Below, piece after piece: positions 42,671 through 53,105 of a stretch of 64,000 nt of DNA; the first letter of the stretch is position 1, and every line of letters begins with the position of its first letter. The notes under the pieces were generated by a model. That model saw only the letters and a program-made list of their open reading frames with translations, did no database searches and had not been told where the DNA came from. The DNA is from an uncultured Porphyromonadaceae bacterium (lineage in GTDB: Bacteria > Bacteroidota > Bacteroidia > Bacteroidales > Muribaculaceae). A program made the translations under genes and the position numbers. The DNA lies in NCBI GenBank assembly GCA_900540625.1, contig UQGP01000004.1:1-64000 (forward strand), written 5' to 3'.

Positions 42671-45298
42671 ATGAGAACATCCTTACGCCTTATTGCTGCG
42701 GCCGTATCGATGCTGACTATCGGGGCAGATATGTCAGCATTGACGACAGACGAGCCCATCACCATCTCGGGCAAAGAGTATATCTTGCGCACGTATGTGC
42801 GTCGAGACATAGGCCCGGGTACGACATACACCCGATACAGTGTCATCGGTTTCCCGCTCAATGTCAACGTTATAACCATGGACCTTGACAATCCGTATAA
42901 TACGCTCGAAACCATGCAGGCCAAGGACCGTACTAACAATACCGAGACAATGGTGTCGGCAGCAGCACGCTACACCACGCCCGGACATAAGGTCACCGGC
43001 GGTGCCAACGGTAACTTCTGGTGCGTAAGTTCGCAGTATCCTGCGTCCGACTTCTTGGTCGGCACGGTATTCGGCGCTGACGTACGCGACGGCAAGGTCA
43101 TCACCAATACGGTGATGGTTACCGACCCGTGGTGCGATATCAAACAGACGCCTATCGTAGGCCTTGACATGGACAAGAAGTTATGGCTCAAGCCTATGAG
43201 CTGGAAGGGTACCATCAAAAGCGACAAATTTGATGCTACGGAGTTCACACAGGTCAACCGCGTAACGCATGACGGCCAAATGTGTATGTACAACAGCTAC
43301 TTCGGCCGCGACAAAGCTTTCCAGCCCGTCGAATGGTATTCCGAAGGTAATACTTGGCACTGGCGCATTATCCCCGGCGTCAGCACCGAGGTTTACCTCG
43401 ACCTTTGCGAAGGCGAGCAATGGAAAGTCGGCGAGGACATGCGTTGCGTCGTACGCAAAGTCGTACCCAATGCCGGTACCGGAGTGTTGGGCGACTACGA
43501 ACTGGCTTTTGTAGGCCGCGGCGCTTGTGCCGATGCACTCAACAAATTGGCTGAAGGCGATATCGTTACCGTCAACCAGGGATGGACCACATACGACACA
43601 AACGAGACTCCTCGTCTATACAACTGTATCCAGGGCCTGTCCAATATCATCAACGACGGTGTCAATGACGATGCCGGTAATGCGTTGGATTACAATGCCA
43701 AAGTGTACTCGCGTACCGGATATGGCTCCTCGGCTGACGGTCGTACGCTATATCTGATGGTTATAGACAAGTCCACTGACTTCGATTGGGGTCCCTCGGC
43801 CGGTTGCACTACAGCCGATATGGCCGATATTGCCCGTCACCTCGGATGTACCACCATGTCCGTACTCGATGCCGGCGGTTCGGCACAGCTTTTTGTGCAA
43901 GACCGAGTAATCAACACCACCACCGAGACCGTTCCCCGTGCCATCGCCAACGGTATGTTCTGCGTATCCACGGCACCCGAAGACAACACCGTGACGCGTA
44001 TAGCATTCAACGATGTAGACATTACCGTCCCCACATATTCCACCTCCATTCCGCGTATTCTCGGCTACAACAAGTACGGCGATCTTGTGGACGAAAACTT
44101 CTTTGACGCACAACTGAGCTGCGATGCTGCTCTGGGTACCTGCGAGGGCAATACCTTTATGGCCGGCAATACTCCCGGTGTGGGCACGCTGACAGCTACT
44201 TACGGCGACTGCACCATATCCAAGCAGATAGAAGTAGTCAAGGCTGACGTAGCATTAAAGCTGAGCAACATCGTCATTGATGACACTCGTGAGTATATGC
44301 TCGAAGTTGAAGCTACCGTCAACGGCGAATTATACTCCTACGATCCCACCGAATTCCAGTGGGAAGTGGCTGACCGCAGTATTGCCGATATCGATGTTCA
44401 CGGAATGCTCCGCGGCACCAAGAACGGCACCACCACCATCACCGGCACACGAGGCGAACTGGCGCTGACGGCCACCGTCAACGTGCAGATTGCCGAATCG
44501 GAGGCCGTGTCGCAAGACAGCTGGGACAACTGGAAAGTCTCGGGCTTCGGTGTCAAGAACACTACCGTGACTTCCGACGGCGATGTGACATTCAATGTCA
44601 ACAGCCTGCGCAACTCCTATGTGCAATTCAAGAAAGACTATGACATCTTCAGCTGCCCCGACAGCCTGACACTCAACTTCTACACCTCGGCCAAATTCAA
44701 TTCGGTAATCTTCTGCGTACGCTCCGCCGGCTCCAAGAACATCAACGTGAAGATTGAGCCGGCCGAAGGCTACGATTATTTCCAGCCCACCGCTACCGAA
44801 GCTAAGGTGACAGGCGCTGACGGCGTTACTCGCCGCTGCCGTATGTATGTACCGGCCGGAAGCGCGGAGATGCAAGTTGTTCTCCCGATAAGCGCACTTG
44901 GCGAGCCCTCGTATGTAGGCACTTACCCCATCAATATGCAGTTTGTACGTTTCGGCCTGCTCAGCTCGGCTCAGGACAATATGGGAACGCACACTATGCG
45001 CATAGGACGCCTGGTAGCACACTACAATCGTGAAAATGCCGTCGAGGACATTGCTGTTGACGGCGGCACAAGCCCGGCATTGACTATCTGGCCCAATCCG
45101 GTGGATGCCGGTGGCAATATCAATGTAGGCGGTGTGTCCGGAATCGTACGTGCCGACATCTACAGCCTGGCCGGAGCGCGTATATTCTCGACCGGCGATG
45201 CTGCGTGCATCAATGCGCCCTCTGTCCCCGGCGTATACCTGCTGCGCGTCACCGGAGCCGACGGCACTGCTGCCGTGGCCAAACTCGTTGTCCGTTGA
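42671..45298 (+). CDS. Secreted phosphodiester glycosidase-family (NAGPA-domain) protein with T9SS-like tail
   Basis: 875 residues with a signal peptide (about 1-23). The N-terminal ~450 residues hold a NAGPA-type domain: GGANGNFWCV, RTLYLMVIDK, TTADMADIARHLGCTTMSVL and DAGGSAQLFV, then PRAIANGMFCV. Family members cleave sugar-1-phosphodiesters (GlcNAc-P-mannose in lysosomal enzymes; wall or exopolysaccharide links in bacteria). An Ig-like BIG-type region (about 500-610) and a beta-sandwich (about 615-790) follow. The C-terminus (WPNPVDAGG...VPGVYLLRVTG...KLVVR) is a typical T9SS type A sorting domain. Cell-surface or secreted location is inferred. Confidence 0.87.
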   Translation: MRTSLRLIAAAVSMLTIGADMSALTTDEPITISGKEYILRTYVRRDIGPGTTYTRYSVIGFPLNVNVITMDLDNPYNTLETMQAKDRTNNTETMVSAAARYTTPGHKVTGGANGNFWCVSSQYPASDFLVGTVFGADVRDGKVITNTVMVTDPWCDIKQTPIVGLDMDKKLWLKPMSWKGTIKSDKFDATEFTQVNRVTHDGQMCMYNSYFGRDKAFQPVEWYSEGNTWHWRIIPGVSTEVYLDLCEGEQWKVGEDMRCVVRKVVPNAGTGVLGDYELAFVGRGACADALNKLAEGDIVTVNQGWTTYDTNETPRLYNCIQGLSNIINDGVNDDAGNALDYNAKVYSRTGYGSSADGRTLYLMVIDKSTDFDWGPSAGCTTADMADIARHLGCTTMSVLDAGGSAQLFVQDRVINTTTETVPRAIANGMFCVSTAPEDNTVTRIAFNDVDITVPTYSTSIPRILGYNKYGDLVDENFFDAQLSCDAALGTCEGNTFMAGNTPGVGTLTATYGDCTISKQIEVVKADVALKLSNIVIDDTREYMLEVEATVNGELYSYDPTEFQWEVADRSIADIDVHGMLRGTKNGTTTITGTRGELALTATVNVQIAESEAVSQDSWDNWKVSGFGVKNTTVTSDGDVTFNVNSLRNSYVQFKKDYDIFSCPDSLTLNFYTSAKFNSVIFCVRSAGSKNINVKIEPAEGYDYFQPTATEAKVTGADGVTRRCRMYVPAGSAEMQVVLPISALGEPSYVGTYPINMQFVRFGLLSSAQDNMGTHTMRIGRLVAHYNRENAVEDIAVDGGTSPALTIWPNPVDAGGNINVGGVSGIVRADIYSLAGARIFSTGDAACINAPSVPGVYLLRVTGADGTAAVAKLVVR

Positions 45299-45335
45299 TG
45301 CGGACAGCGCACGCTGAACGATAATCACATACAAA

Positions 45336-45365
45336 GAGCAACGCCATAGACCTATGGCGTTGCTC
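45336..45365 (+). terminator. Terminator after the glycosidase gene
   Basis: GAGCAACGCCATA pairs perfectly with TATGGCGTTGCTC; the following run is ATATATAAAT. Confidence 0.65.
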
Positions 45366-45399
45366 ATATATAAATACGAACACAACAGAATACACTACA

Positions 45400-46524
45400 A
45401 TGAAGCTTTACGACGTTTATCCGCTTTTTGACATAGAAATAGACCATGGCAAAGGCTGCCGCGTGTACGACAGCAAGGGCACCGAGTACTTGGATCTCTA
45501 TGGCGGCCATGCCGTTATCTCCATAGGTCATGGACATCCGCACTACCTTGAAGCGTTGCGCCGTCAAGCCGAAAAGCTTGTATTCTATTCCAACTCGGTG
45601 GTCAATCCGCTGCAACAGCGCCTTGCCGATGCGCTGGGGCGCGCCTGCGGATACGATGATTACGCCCTGTTCTTGGTCAATAGCGGCGCTGAAGCCAACG
45701 AAAACGCACTCAAATTGGCGTCCTTCCACACCGGGCGCAGCCGCGTCATAGCCCTCCGCCACGCCTTCCACGGCCGCACTTCCGCTGCAGTCGAAGCTAC
45801 GGACAATCCCCACATTCAGGCGCCGCTGAATCATGGCGGCCATGTATGCTTTGTCGAGATGGGTGACATCGAGGCCGTGAAGCGCGAGATAGCCCAAGGC
45901 GATGTAGCTGCTGTCATCATCGAAGGCATCCAAGGCGTGGGCGGCATCATCGTTCCCGAAGATGCTTATATGCGTCAGTTGCGTGACGTCACTGCCCAAG
46001 CCGGCGTTGTCCTCATCTTGGACGAAATACAGAGTGGCTACGGTCGCACCGGACGCTTCTTTGCACACCAATATGCAGACATTCGCCCCGATATAATCAC
46101 CGTAGCCAAGGGTATAGCCAACGGATATCCCATGGGCGGCGTAATTATATCACCGGCCTTCAAACCCGTATACGGACAGTTGGGTACCACCTTCGGCGGC
46201 AATCATTTGGGCTGTGCAGCCGCAATAGCCGTGCTCGAGGTTATCGAAAAAGAAAAGCTCGTGGACAATGCCGCCAATGTCGGTGCATACCTCTTGGAGC
46301 AACTGCGCCAAATCCCGGGTTTGGCCGATGTGCGTGGGCGCGGTCTGATGATAGCCATCGATATGCCGTATCCGGTCAAGGAGTTGCGTTCGCGTCTGAT
46401 ACACGAGCAACACGTATTCACCGGAGCTGCGGGTACGCAAACCATACGCCTATTGCCTCCGCTGTGTCTCACTCGCGAGGATGCCGACCTGTTTCTCGAG
46501 CGCTTCAAACAAGCCCTGGGCTGA
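45400..46524 (+). CDS. argD: Acetylornithine/succinylornithine aminotransferase
   Basis: 374 residues, class III PLP aminotransferase. Lys237 in ITVAKGIANGYPMGG is the Schiff-base lysine; LVNSGAEANENALKLA and ILDEIQSGYGRTG are family hallmarks. It makes N-acylated ornithine in arginine synthesis; Bacteroidota are known to use N-succinyl instead of N-acetyl intermediates. No other arg gene is adjacent in this window. Confidence 0.94.
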   Translation: MKLYDVYPLFDIEIDHGKGCRVYDSKGTEYLDLYGGHAVISIGHGHPHYLEALRRQAEKLVFYSNSVVNPLQQRLADALGRACGYDDYALFLVNSGAEANENALKLASFHTGRSRVIALRHAFHGRTSAAVEATDNPHIQAPLNHGGHVCFVEMGDIEAVKREIAQGDVAAVIIEGIQGVGGIIVPEDAYMRQLRDVTAQAGVVLILDEIQSGYGRTGRFFAHQYADIRPDIITVAKGIANGYPMGGVIISPAFKPVYGQLGTTFGGNHLGCAAAIAVLEVIEKEKLVDNAANVGAYLLEQLRQIPGLADVRGRGLMIAIDMPYPVKELRSRLIHEQHVFTGAAGTQTIRLLPPLCLTREDADLFLERFKQALG

Positions 46525-46691
46525 GGCAAATCGCAATCGAAAGAATGTATGTGCCGCTTTGCACATACATCGTGCCATGTAAAATGCTGACCGAAAAACG
46601 GTAATGATATTTGCAATTGTTCCCGTAAAGCATAATCCCCCGAAAATATCTAAATAACCAAAAATATAGGATTAACCTCTAAAAACGAAAG

Positions 46692-49373
46692 ATGAAACAT
46701 CCTCTAATCTGTACTCTTATGGCGGTGCTATCGGGCTTTGGCATCACGGCCGGCGCCGCCAATTCGTACTACGTGGGCAGTGCCGCAACGGCCGGGTCAT
46801 CGGTATCCTATCGCGGAACCACGTTCACCTCGGGTGTCACTGCCTTTGCCGACCTTAAGTCCCTTATGTCGGCACGTCCCGCTTCCGGCTCTACGGTATA
46901 TGTCGATGCCGGGACCTACGGCGATGCAGTCACTATCGATGTGCCCGGGCTTACGCTACTGGGCGCTAATGCATATTGCGATGCGCGTTCGGCCAATCGC
47001 ACGGCGGCCGAGAGTGCCATTTCCGGCGAACTTAATGTTACGGCGGACAATATCACCGTCAACGGCTTCCGCTTTACGGGCGCCGGCTGTGTCTCCAATA
47101 GTACGGCCACTAATGTCGCGCCGATGTCCGGGCTGACATTCGTGTATAATGTCGCCGATGGAAGCAGTCTGCCGCGCAGCAATTCCCAGTCCATTCTTCA
47201 CCTGGGTGCTTACTACACCGGGACGGACGCCGCTACGGATGCCGCTATGGGACGCTATCGTAATATTACGGTGTCTCACAACGACTTCAACGGACGCCGA
47301 AACACGGCCAACCAGCCGTATGTCGTTTGGATTGCCGGTTCGGCCGGTACGACAGTCGTTGAGGACAACCGTTTTGACGGCGGCGGCACCTCGGTATCGT
47401 TGATTAATACCACCGGTAATGCCCGCGTGGACGGCAACATTTTCACCAATGTAGGCGATACGCTTGCCGCGGCCGGAAGTGCCAAGGGCGAATTCTGCAT
47501 CCGTCTGTTTTATGTCGGAGTGGACAAATCGGCCACCGATATCAGTGTATGCCGCAACAGCTTTGACAAGTGTCAGGGACAGTCGTCGCTGTATCCGCTC
47601 ATACGCTTTTTCAACGGCGACAAATCCAATGCCGGAGTCAAGCCTCAAAACACAGTCATACACCTCAATTACAACAGCTTCAAGCGCAAGCCCAAGCATA
47701 GTTCGCAGACATACAACTACGTATTCTATGCAAACAAGGACTACACGTCCGGAGCCATTGTCGACGCTCGCTTCAATCAATTCGACAACAGCGATTATGC
47801 CATGGGTATGATACAGCAGCCTTACGAGAGCTCGCAGACACGCTACTTCGGCGGCAGCACCACATTGTTCCGCTTCCCCTCGTCGTACGGCACGACTATG
47901 GACTACTACAAAGACCCGTTGAACAATGAAATCAAGGCGTTGCAACTCAAGAGTGACCGCGTGGCCCAGAGTTTCGATGTAGATGACACCACCGGAGATA
48001 TATACTTTATACAGATATGCCCGGCTTCGCAGTCTTCGGGCCGCGACCTCAAAGGCGAAGAGCCCTTATGCGTTACGCGCTATTACAAGACTACGGAAGG
48101 CACTATGCGCAAGCAGTATATGTATCTGCAGTATGCAGGTCACGGATCCAATATGGCCGTATGTCGTATGAATGATGGCAAATTGTATATCTTCACCGGC
48201 GGCAACAGCCTTGATCCGCCCGAAGCGACACGTGTTATGAGCCGCGCATGCTGCATCTTCCCTTTCGTCGCAGGTGCCACGGCCGACCTCACCAAGACAT
48301 CCTTTACGTACAACAGTAAGACATATAAGATTCGTCAGTTTACCAACCACTTCAATCGTAGCTGGCAATATCCCACCGTCGACCGCGACAATCGACTGTA
48401 TGCCGAGCGTCAGAGCAAGAGCAAGGTCGTATATTTCGCAATATATGATTTGGACGATGTCTTTAATAATGTAAATAAGGCTCGTCCCATCAAGGTGATA
48501 CCTTTCCCTTACGGATGCAATCCCGCCACTACGGGCGCATTGGCCGGCTTTGATGAAGGCTTCCAAACATGGCCGCCTCAGGGATTTACAGTCTATGGCG
48601 ACTACATCTATCACTTTGAAGGTGTGGGCCAGGATAATGATAAAGCCATCACCTATAATAGCAAAAAAATACCTACGGTGGTAGTACACGCGCACAATTG
48701 GCGCATGGATCGCTTTGCATATCGTACTCCGGTATTGCGTAGCGCCGTTATAAATACTTTCAGCGGCGAACCCGAGGGCGTCAAGCTGCATCGAGACAAG
48801 TCCGGACGTCCGCACATGCTTATGGGCATCGTCAGCGGTAAGGCCGGTGCGCGTCGAGCCAATATCTTTGATTTTGCACCCAATAGCGTCAGCGGTTACT
48901 CTTATACCCTCGAAAAGGCATCGACCACTTCGACCTCTGCGTCTTTGTCGTTTGTATGTCAGGGTCTTAAGGAAACAGACCGACAGACACTGACGTTGGA
49001 ACACGACCGCCTGACAGCAGCACCGCAAATCGTAATCACCGGCCCGGATGCCGACTGCTTCAGCATCGGTGGAAGCGTAGGTCCGCTGGACACGGCCTCG
49101 ACGCACGAAATCACGTTCACGCCCAAAAAGGGACAAGACAACTATAAGGCAGCCGTACGTATTTCTTCACCCAATGCCGCCGACCTTATAATTCCTTTGA
49201 CCGGTAAATGTTCCGACAGCACGGGCATCATCGACCTTAGCGCCGATGCTACCGCCGGCGAGGCAGTGTATTATGACCTCCGCGGTATCTGCCTGGGCGC
49301 CGAGCTCCCCGATGCTCCGGGAGTGTACATCGTCCGCCAAGGTTCGAAAGTCACTAAGATTGCCATCCGATAA
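46692..49373 (+). CDS. Secreted parallel beta-helix protein with propeller-like middle and T9SS-like tail
   Basis: 893 residues with a signal peptide (about 1-22). The first ~400 residues look like a right-handed beta-helix (STVYVDAGTYGDAVTIDVPG; ISGELNVTADNITVNGFRFT; YRNITVSHNDFNGR; TVVEDNRFDGGGTSVSLINT). A middle region (about 425-730) has repeated blades (SFDVDDTTGDIYFIQICPAS; MAVCRMNDGKLYIFTGGNSL; GFTVYGDYIYHFEGVG) resembling the propeller of TagC/phage receptor-binding proteins. An Ig-like domain precedes the tail (YYDLRGICLGAELP, APGVYIVRQGSKVTKIAIR), a T9SS type sorting signal. It probably binds or degrades a polysaccharide at the surface; catalytic residues were not identified. Confidence 0.78.
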   Translation: MKHPLICTLMAVLSGFGITAGAANSYYVGSAATAGSSVSYRGTTFTSGVTAFADLKSLMSARPASGSTVYVDAGTYGDAVTIDVPGLTLLGANAYCDARSANRTAAESAISGELNVTADNITVNGFRFTGAGCVSNSTATNVAPMSGLTFVYNVADGSSLPRSNSQSILHLGAYYTGTDAATDAAMGRYRNITVSHNDFNGRRNTANQPYVVWIAGSAGTTVVEDNRFDGGGTSVSLINTTGNARVDGNIFTNVGDTLAAAGSAKGEFCIRLFYVGVDKSATDISVCRNSFDKCQGQSSLYPLIRFFNGDKSNAGVKPQNTVIHLNYNSFKRKPKHSSQTYNYVFYANKDYTSGAIVDARFNQFDNSDYAMGMIQQPYESSQTRYFGGSTTLFRFPSSYGTTMDYYKDPLNNEIKALQLKSDRVAQSFDVDDTTGDIYFIQICPASQSSGRDLKGEEPLCVTRYYKTTEGTMRKQYMYLQYAGHGSNMAVCRMNDGKLYIFTGGNSLDPPEATRVMSRACCIFPFVAGATADLTKTSFTYNSKTYKIRQFTNHFNRSWQYPTVDRDNRLYAERQSKSKVVYFAIYDLDDVFNNVNKARPIKVIPFPYGCNPATTGALAGFDEGFQTWPPQGFTVYGDYIYHFEGVGQDNDKAITYNSKKIPTVVVHAHNWRMDRFAYRTPVLRSAVINTFSGEPEGVKLHRDKSGRPHMLMGIVSGKAGARRANIFDFAPNSVSGYSYTLEKASTTSTSASLSFVCQGLKETDRQTLTLEHDRLTAAPQIVITGPDADCFSIGGSVGPLDTASTHEITFTPKKGQDNYKAAVRISSPNAADLIIPLTGKCSDSTGIIDLSADATAGEAVYYDLRGICLGAELPDAPGVYIVRQGSKVTKIAIR

Positions 49374-49374
49374 A

Positions 49375-49446
49375 GCATGCCGAACTCGGAGTTCTCGGAA
49401 ATCTCGGAGCAATCCGAGAAGCTGAAAACTCCGAGTCCGAAGCATG
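49375..49446 (+). terminator. Long hairpin after the beta-helix gene
   Basis: A ~72-base imperfect palindrome begins GCATGCCGAACTCGGAGTT and ends AACTCCGAGTCCGAAGCATG, with an inner CTCGG/CCGAG stem. Confidence 0.5.
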
Positions 49447-49470
49447 ACTCGAAAGACATTGAGTAATAAG

Positions 49471-49506
49471 CAACGAGGCGCGTCCCGTGTGGGGCGCGCC
49501 TCGTTG
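49471..49506. terminator. Terminator of secA (convergent region)
   Basis: CAACGAGGCGCG pairs perfectly with CGCGCCTCGTTG; on the minus strand it is followed by CTTATTAC. Confidence 0.6.
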
Positions 49507-49557
49507 GCTATTGTCGGGTGGTGTCAGCTGCGGCGGATGGCCGCGCCGACATTGCCG

Positions 49558-52500
49558 TTAGAGATTGCGACCGTGGCAGTTTTTGTATTTCTTGCCCGAT
49601 CCGCAGGGGCAGGGATCGTTTCGGCCGATGCGCGGTCCTGCTTTGACGGGCATTGTGCGCTGCGGTTCGCCTTGGCGTTGAGCGGCTGCGGCTCGCTGAG
49701 CGGCTTCTGCGGTAGCGGCGGCATTGGCCTCGCTGGGCAGGGTGGCGTTGGAGGTCTTGAAGTCTCCGCGCGAGGTCTGATAGTTGGGACGCGTGGTGTG
49801 CTGCTGAGGCATAGCGCGTGACATTTCGGGTGCGGAGGGTTGCTCCTGCTGCGGTCTCGGTTGGGGAATGTATACTTGTCCGCGCATCAGCGTGGATACG
49901 GCCTTGGCGTTGAGGTTGGCCAGCATACGTTCAAACAGGTGGAAGGACTCGACTTTGTAGATTACCAGCGGGTCTTTCTGTTCGTAGGAAGCGTTGCGCA
50001 CGCTTTGACGCAGGTCGTCGAGTTCGCGCAGGTGTTCCTTCCAAAGTTCGTCGATGGTGAGCAGCAGCAGCTTCTTTTGCCATTCCTTGACGAGCGAAGC
50101 GCCATCGGTGCGGTTGGCTTCTTCGATGTCGAAGAGTATACGGAAGATGCGCTTGCCGTCGGTGATGGGTATGGCACGTAGGCCCGTTTGGCCTTCTTCG
50201 ACGGAAGCTCTTACGACGGGCATAACGATTTCGCGGATGCGTTGGCTCTTGCGGTCGAGGGTCTCGATTGCAGCGGCGTGCAGGCGTTCGATGCGGTCTT
50301 CCTTCTCGAGGTTGGCATATTCCTCGGCGGTGAACGGCGGCTCGATGGTGAGCACGCGCATCAGCTCGACGGCGAGGTCGTCAAAGTCGGCGGCCTGTTC
50401 GTAGTTGCTGACCAGGTTTTCGATGGCATCGTATATCATATTGGAGATGTCGATGCCTATGCGTTCGCCTACGAGGGCGTGATGGCGGCGGGTGTAGATA
50501 TACGTACGCTGTTTGTTCATCACGTCGTCATATTCGAGCAGGTGCTTGCGGATGCCGAAGTTGTTTTCTTCGACGCGCTTCTGGGCCTTTTCGATGCTGT
50601 TGTTGATCATCTTGTGCTCGAGCATCTCGCCTTCTTTGAATCCGAAGGTGTCAAGGAGTTTCATGATGCGGTCGTTGGCGTATACGCGCATCAATTGGTC
50701 CTCGAAGGACACGTAGAACACTGATGTGCCGGGGTCGCCCTGACGGCCGGCACGTCCGCGGAGCTGACGGTCGACGCGGCGGCTTTCGTGGCGTTCGGTG
50801 CCGATGATTGCGAGACCTCCGGCGGCCTTAACCTCGGGAGTTAGCTTGATATCGGTACCGCGGCCTGCCATATTTGTGGCGATGGTGACGGTGCCTTTTC
50901 GACCGGCCAGAGCCACGATTTCGGCCTCTTTCTGATGCAATTTGGCGTTGAGCACATTGTGCGGTATGTGTCGCATTTGGAGCATACGTGACAGCAGCTC
51001 GGAGATTTCGACGGAGGTTGTGCCGACAAGCACGGGGCGACCTTCGCCGACAAGGCGGACGATTTCGTCGATGACGGCAGCGTATTTTTCGCGTTTGGTG
51101 CGGTATACACGGTCGTTCATATCGATACGAGCCACGGGCTTATTGGTGGGGATGGTGACTACGTCCAACTTGTAGATGTCCCAGAACTCACCGGCTTCTG
51201 TCTCGGCCGTACCGGTCATACCGGCAAGTTTGTGGTACATACGGAAGTAGTTTTGCAGGGTGATGGTGGCGAAAGTCTGCGTAGCGGCTTCCACCTTGAC
51301 GCCCTCCTTGGCTTCGATGGCCTGATGCAGGCCGTCCGAGTAGCGTCGGCCTTCCATGATGCGACCTGTCTGCTCGTCCACAATCTTGATTTTTCCGTCG
51401 TCGATGACGTATTCGACGTCTTTTTCGAAGAGGGTGTATGCTTTGAGCAACTGGGTGACGGTGTGTACACGTTCGGCCTTGACGGCATAGTCTTGCATGA
51501 GTGCGTCCTTGCGAGCTGCGCGCTCTTCCGGGTTGGCGATGTGTTCCAGGTCGGAAAGCTGGGAGGTGATGTCCGGCAGCACGAAGAATTGCGGGTCGGA
51601 GATGCCGCGCGTCAGTTCGTCAATACCTTTGTCGGTGAGTTCGACCGAGCGGTTTTTCTCGTCGATGACAAAGTATAGCGGGTCGGTGACGATAGGCATT
51701 TCGCGTGCGTTGTCTTGCAGGTAGTGAGCCTCGGTCTCCAGAAGGATGTTTTTCATACCTTCGGTGGAGAGGAACTTGATGAGGGCACCGTTCTTGGGCA
51801 GACCCTTGAATGCGCGGAAGAGCAGCAGTGCGCCTTCTTTGCGTGTGTCTTTGTCTTCGGAGGCGAGTTTTGCCTTTGCTTCGGCAAGTATCTGAGTGAC
51901 AAGACGCTGTTGTGCTTGTACTACATTCTTGACGTTCTGCTTGAATTCATCGAAGTATTGGTCATCGCCTTTGGGCACGGGGCCTGAGATAATAAGAGGC
52001 GTACGGGCGTCATCGATAAGGACGCTGTCGACCTCATCGACGATGGCGTAGTAGTGTTTGCGCTGTACCATGTCTTCGGGGTCCATGGCCATATTGTCGC
52101 GCAGGTAGTCAAAGCCGAATTCGTTGTTGGTGCCGAAAGTGATGTCGCAGTTGTAAGCGGCGCGGCGTTCGGGGGTATTGGGCTCATGCTTGTCGATGCA
52201 GTCTACGGTCGAACCGTGGAACATGTACAGCGGCCCCATCCATTCGGAGTCACGCTTGGAGAGGTAGTCGTTGACGGTAACCACGTGTACGCCACGGCGC
52301 GAGAGGCTGCGCAGGAATACGGGGAGTGTGGCCACGAGGGTCTTACCTTCACCGGTGGCCATCTCGGCGATTTTGCCTTGGTGGAGTACGATGCCGCCCA
52401 TGAGTTGGACGTCATAGTGTACCATATCCCAGGTGATTTCGTTGCCGCCGGCCATCCAGTGGTTGTGCCAAATGGCCTTGTCTCCGTCGATGGTGACAAA

Positions 52501-52932
52501 GTCGCGACCTTGTGCGGCGAGGTCGCGGTCAAGCTGGCGAGCGGTGACTACGACATCCGTATTGGCGGCAAAACGTGCTGCGGTTTCGCGCATTACGGCG
52601 AAAACTTCGCAGAGGTGCTCGTCAAGTTTTTTCTCGAGGGTGTCGAGGATGTTTTTTTCGCGGCGGTCGATTTCGTCCCAAAGATGCTGGCGCTGGTCTA
52701 CGGGCAGGGTCTCGATGGTGGCGCGAGCCTCTTCGATGGCCTTACGGTCTTCGGCTGTGGCTCCGTCGATGTCGGCGCGTACGGTGTCTATACGTTCACG
52801 CAGCTCGTCGTTGGTCAGCGGCTTCAGCTCCGGGCCTATGGCGTTGATGCGGTCGACAAGCGGTTGCAGCAATTTGCGGTCGCGCGAGGACTTGTCTCCG
52901 AATATTTTGCTTAGAAAGCCTGTAAATGACAT
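49558..52932 (-). CDS. secA: Preprotein translocase ATPase SecA
   Basis: 1124 residues, longer than the ~900 of E. coli, as usual in Bacteroidota because of insertions in the DEAD-motor regions. It drives export through SecYEG. Visible motifs: [11 protein letters not shown] (Walker A), [14 protein letters not shown] (Walker B/DEAD-like), [12 protein letters not shown] and [14 protein letters not shown] (helicase motor 2). The extreme C-terminus carries the zinc-binding SEC-C motif [16 protein letters not shown] after a Gln/Pro/Ala-rich linker. It has its own promoter. Confidence 0.98.
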   Translation of the reverse strand: MSFTGFLSKIFGDKSSRDRKLLQPLVDRINAIGPELKPLTNDELRERIDTVRADIDGATAEDRKAIEEARATIETLPVDQRQHLWDEIDRREKNILDTLEKKLDEHLCEVFAVMRETAARFAANTDVVVTARQLDRDLAAQGRDFVTIDGDKAIWHNHWMAGGNEITWDMVHYDVQLMGGIVLHQGKIAEMATGEGKTLVATLPVFLRSLSRRGVHVVTVNDYLSKRDSEWMGPLYMFHGSTVDCIDKHEPNTPERRAAYNCDITFGTNNEFGFDYLRDNMAMDPEDMVQRKHYYAIVDEVDSVLIDDARTPLIISGPVPKGDDQYFDEFKQNVKNVVQAQQRLVTQILAEAKAKLASEDKDTRKEGALLLFRAFKGLPKNGALIKFLSTEGMKNILLETEAHYLQDNAREMPIVTDPLYFVIDEKNRSVELTDKGIDELTRGISDPQFFVLPDITSQLSDLEHIANPEERAARKDALMQDYAVKAERVHTVTQLLKAYTLFEKDVEYVIDDGKIKIVDEQTGRIMEGRRYSDGLHQAIEAKEGVKVEAATQTFATITLQNYFRMYHKLAGMTGTAETEAGEFWDIYKLDVVTIPTNKPVARIDMNDRVYRTKREKYAAVIDEIVRLVGEGRPVLVGTTSVEISELLSRMLQMRHIPHNVLNAKLHQKEAEIVALAGRKGTVTIATNMAGRGTDIKLTPEVKAAGGLAIIGTERHESRRVDRQLRGRAGRQGDPGTSVFYVSFEDQLMRVYANDRIMKLLDTFGFKEGEMLEHKMINNSIEKAQKRVEENNFGIRKHLLEYDDVMNKQRTYIYTRRHHALVGERIGIDISNMIYDAIENLVSNYEQAADFDDLAVELMRVLTIEPPFTAEEYANLEKEDRIERLHAAAIETLDRKSQRIREIVMPVVRASVEEGQTGLRAIPITDGKRIFRILFDIEEANRTDGASLVKEWQKKLLLLTIDELWKEHLRELDDLRQSVRNASYEQKDPLVIYKVESFHLFERMLANLNAKAVSTLMRGQVYIPQPRPQQEQPSAPEMSRAMPQQHTTRPNYQTSRGDFKTSNATLPSEANAAATAEAAQRAAAAQRQGEPQRTMPVKAGPRIGRNDPCPCGSGKKYKNCHGRNL

Positions 52933-53018
52933 TTGTATAGTGGTGTTAAGATATTATTATTCAGATATATCGAATGTGCGGCGACGCACGTGTCGTACGT
53001 GCGAGGCCAAATATTTTG

Positions 53019-53026
53019 CAAATATA
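53019..53026 (-). promoter_or_regulatory. -7 element of secA
   Basis: TATATTTG on the minus strand, about 90 bases before the ATG at 52932. The -33 match is weak. Confidence 0.5.
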
Positions 53027-53105
53027 GGGATTTTTGGCGGAATTGTCAGGCTGTCAGCGTCGAAAAGCGTTGTCTGAGTAATTCGCCGGTGTGTTCGCCG
53101 TGTCG

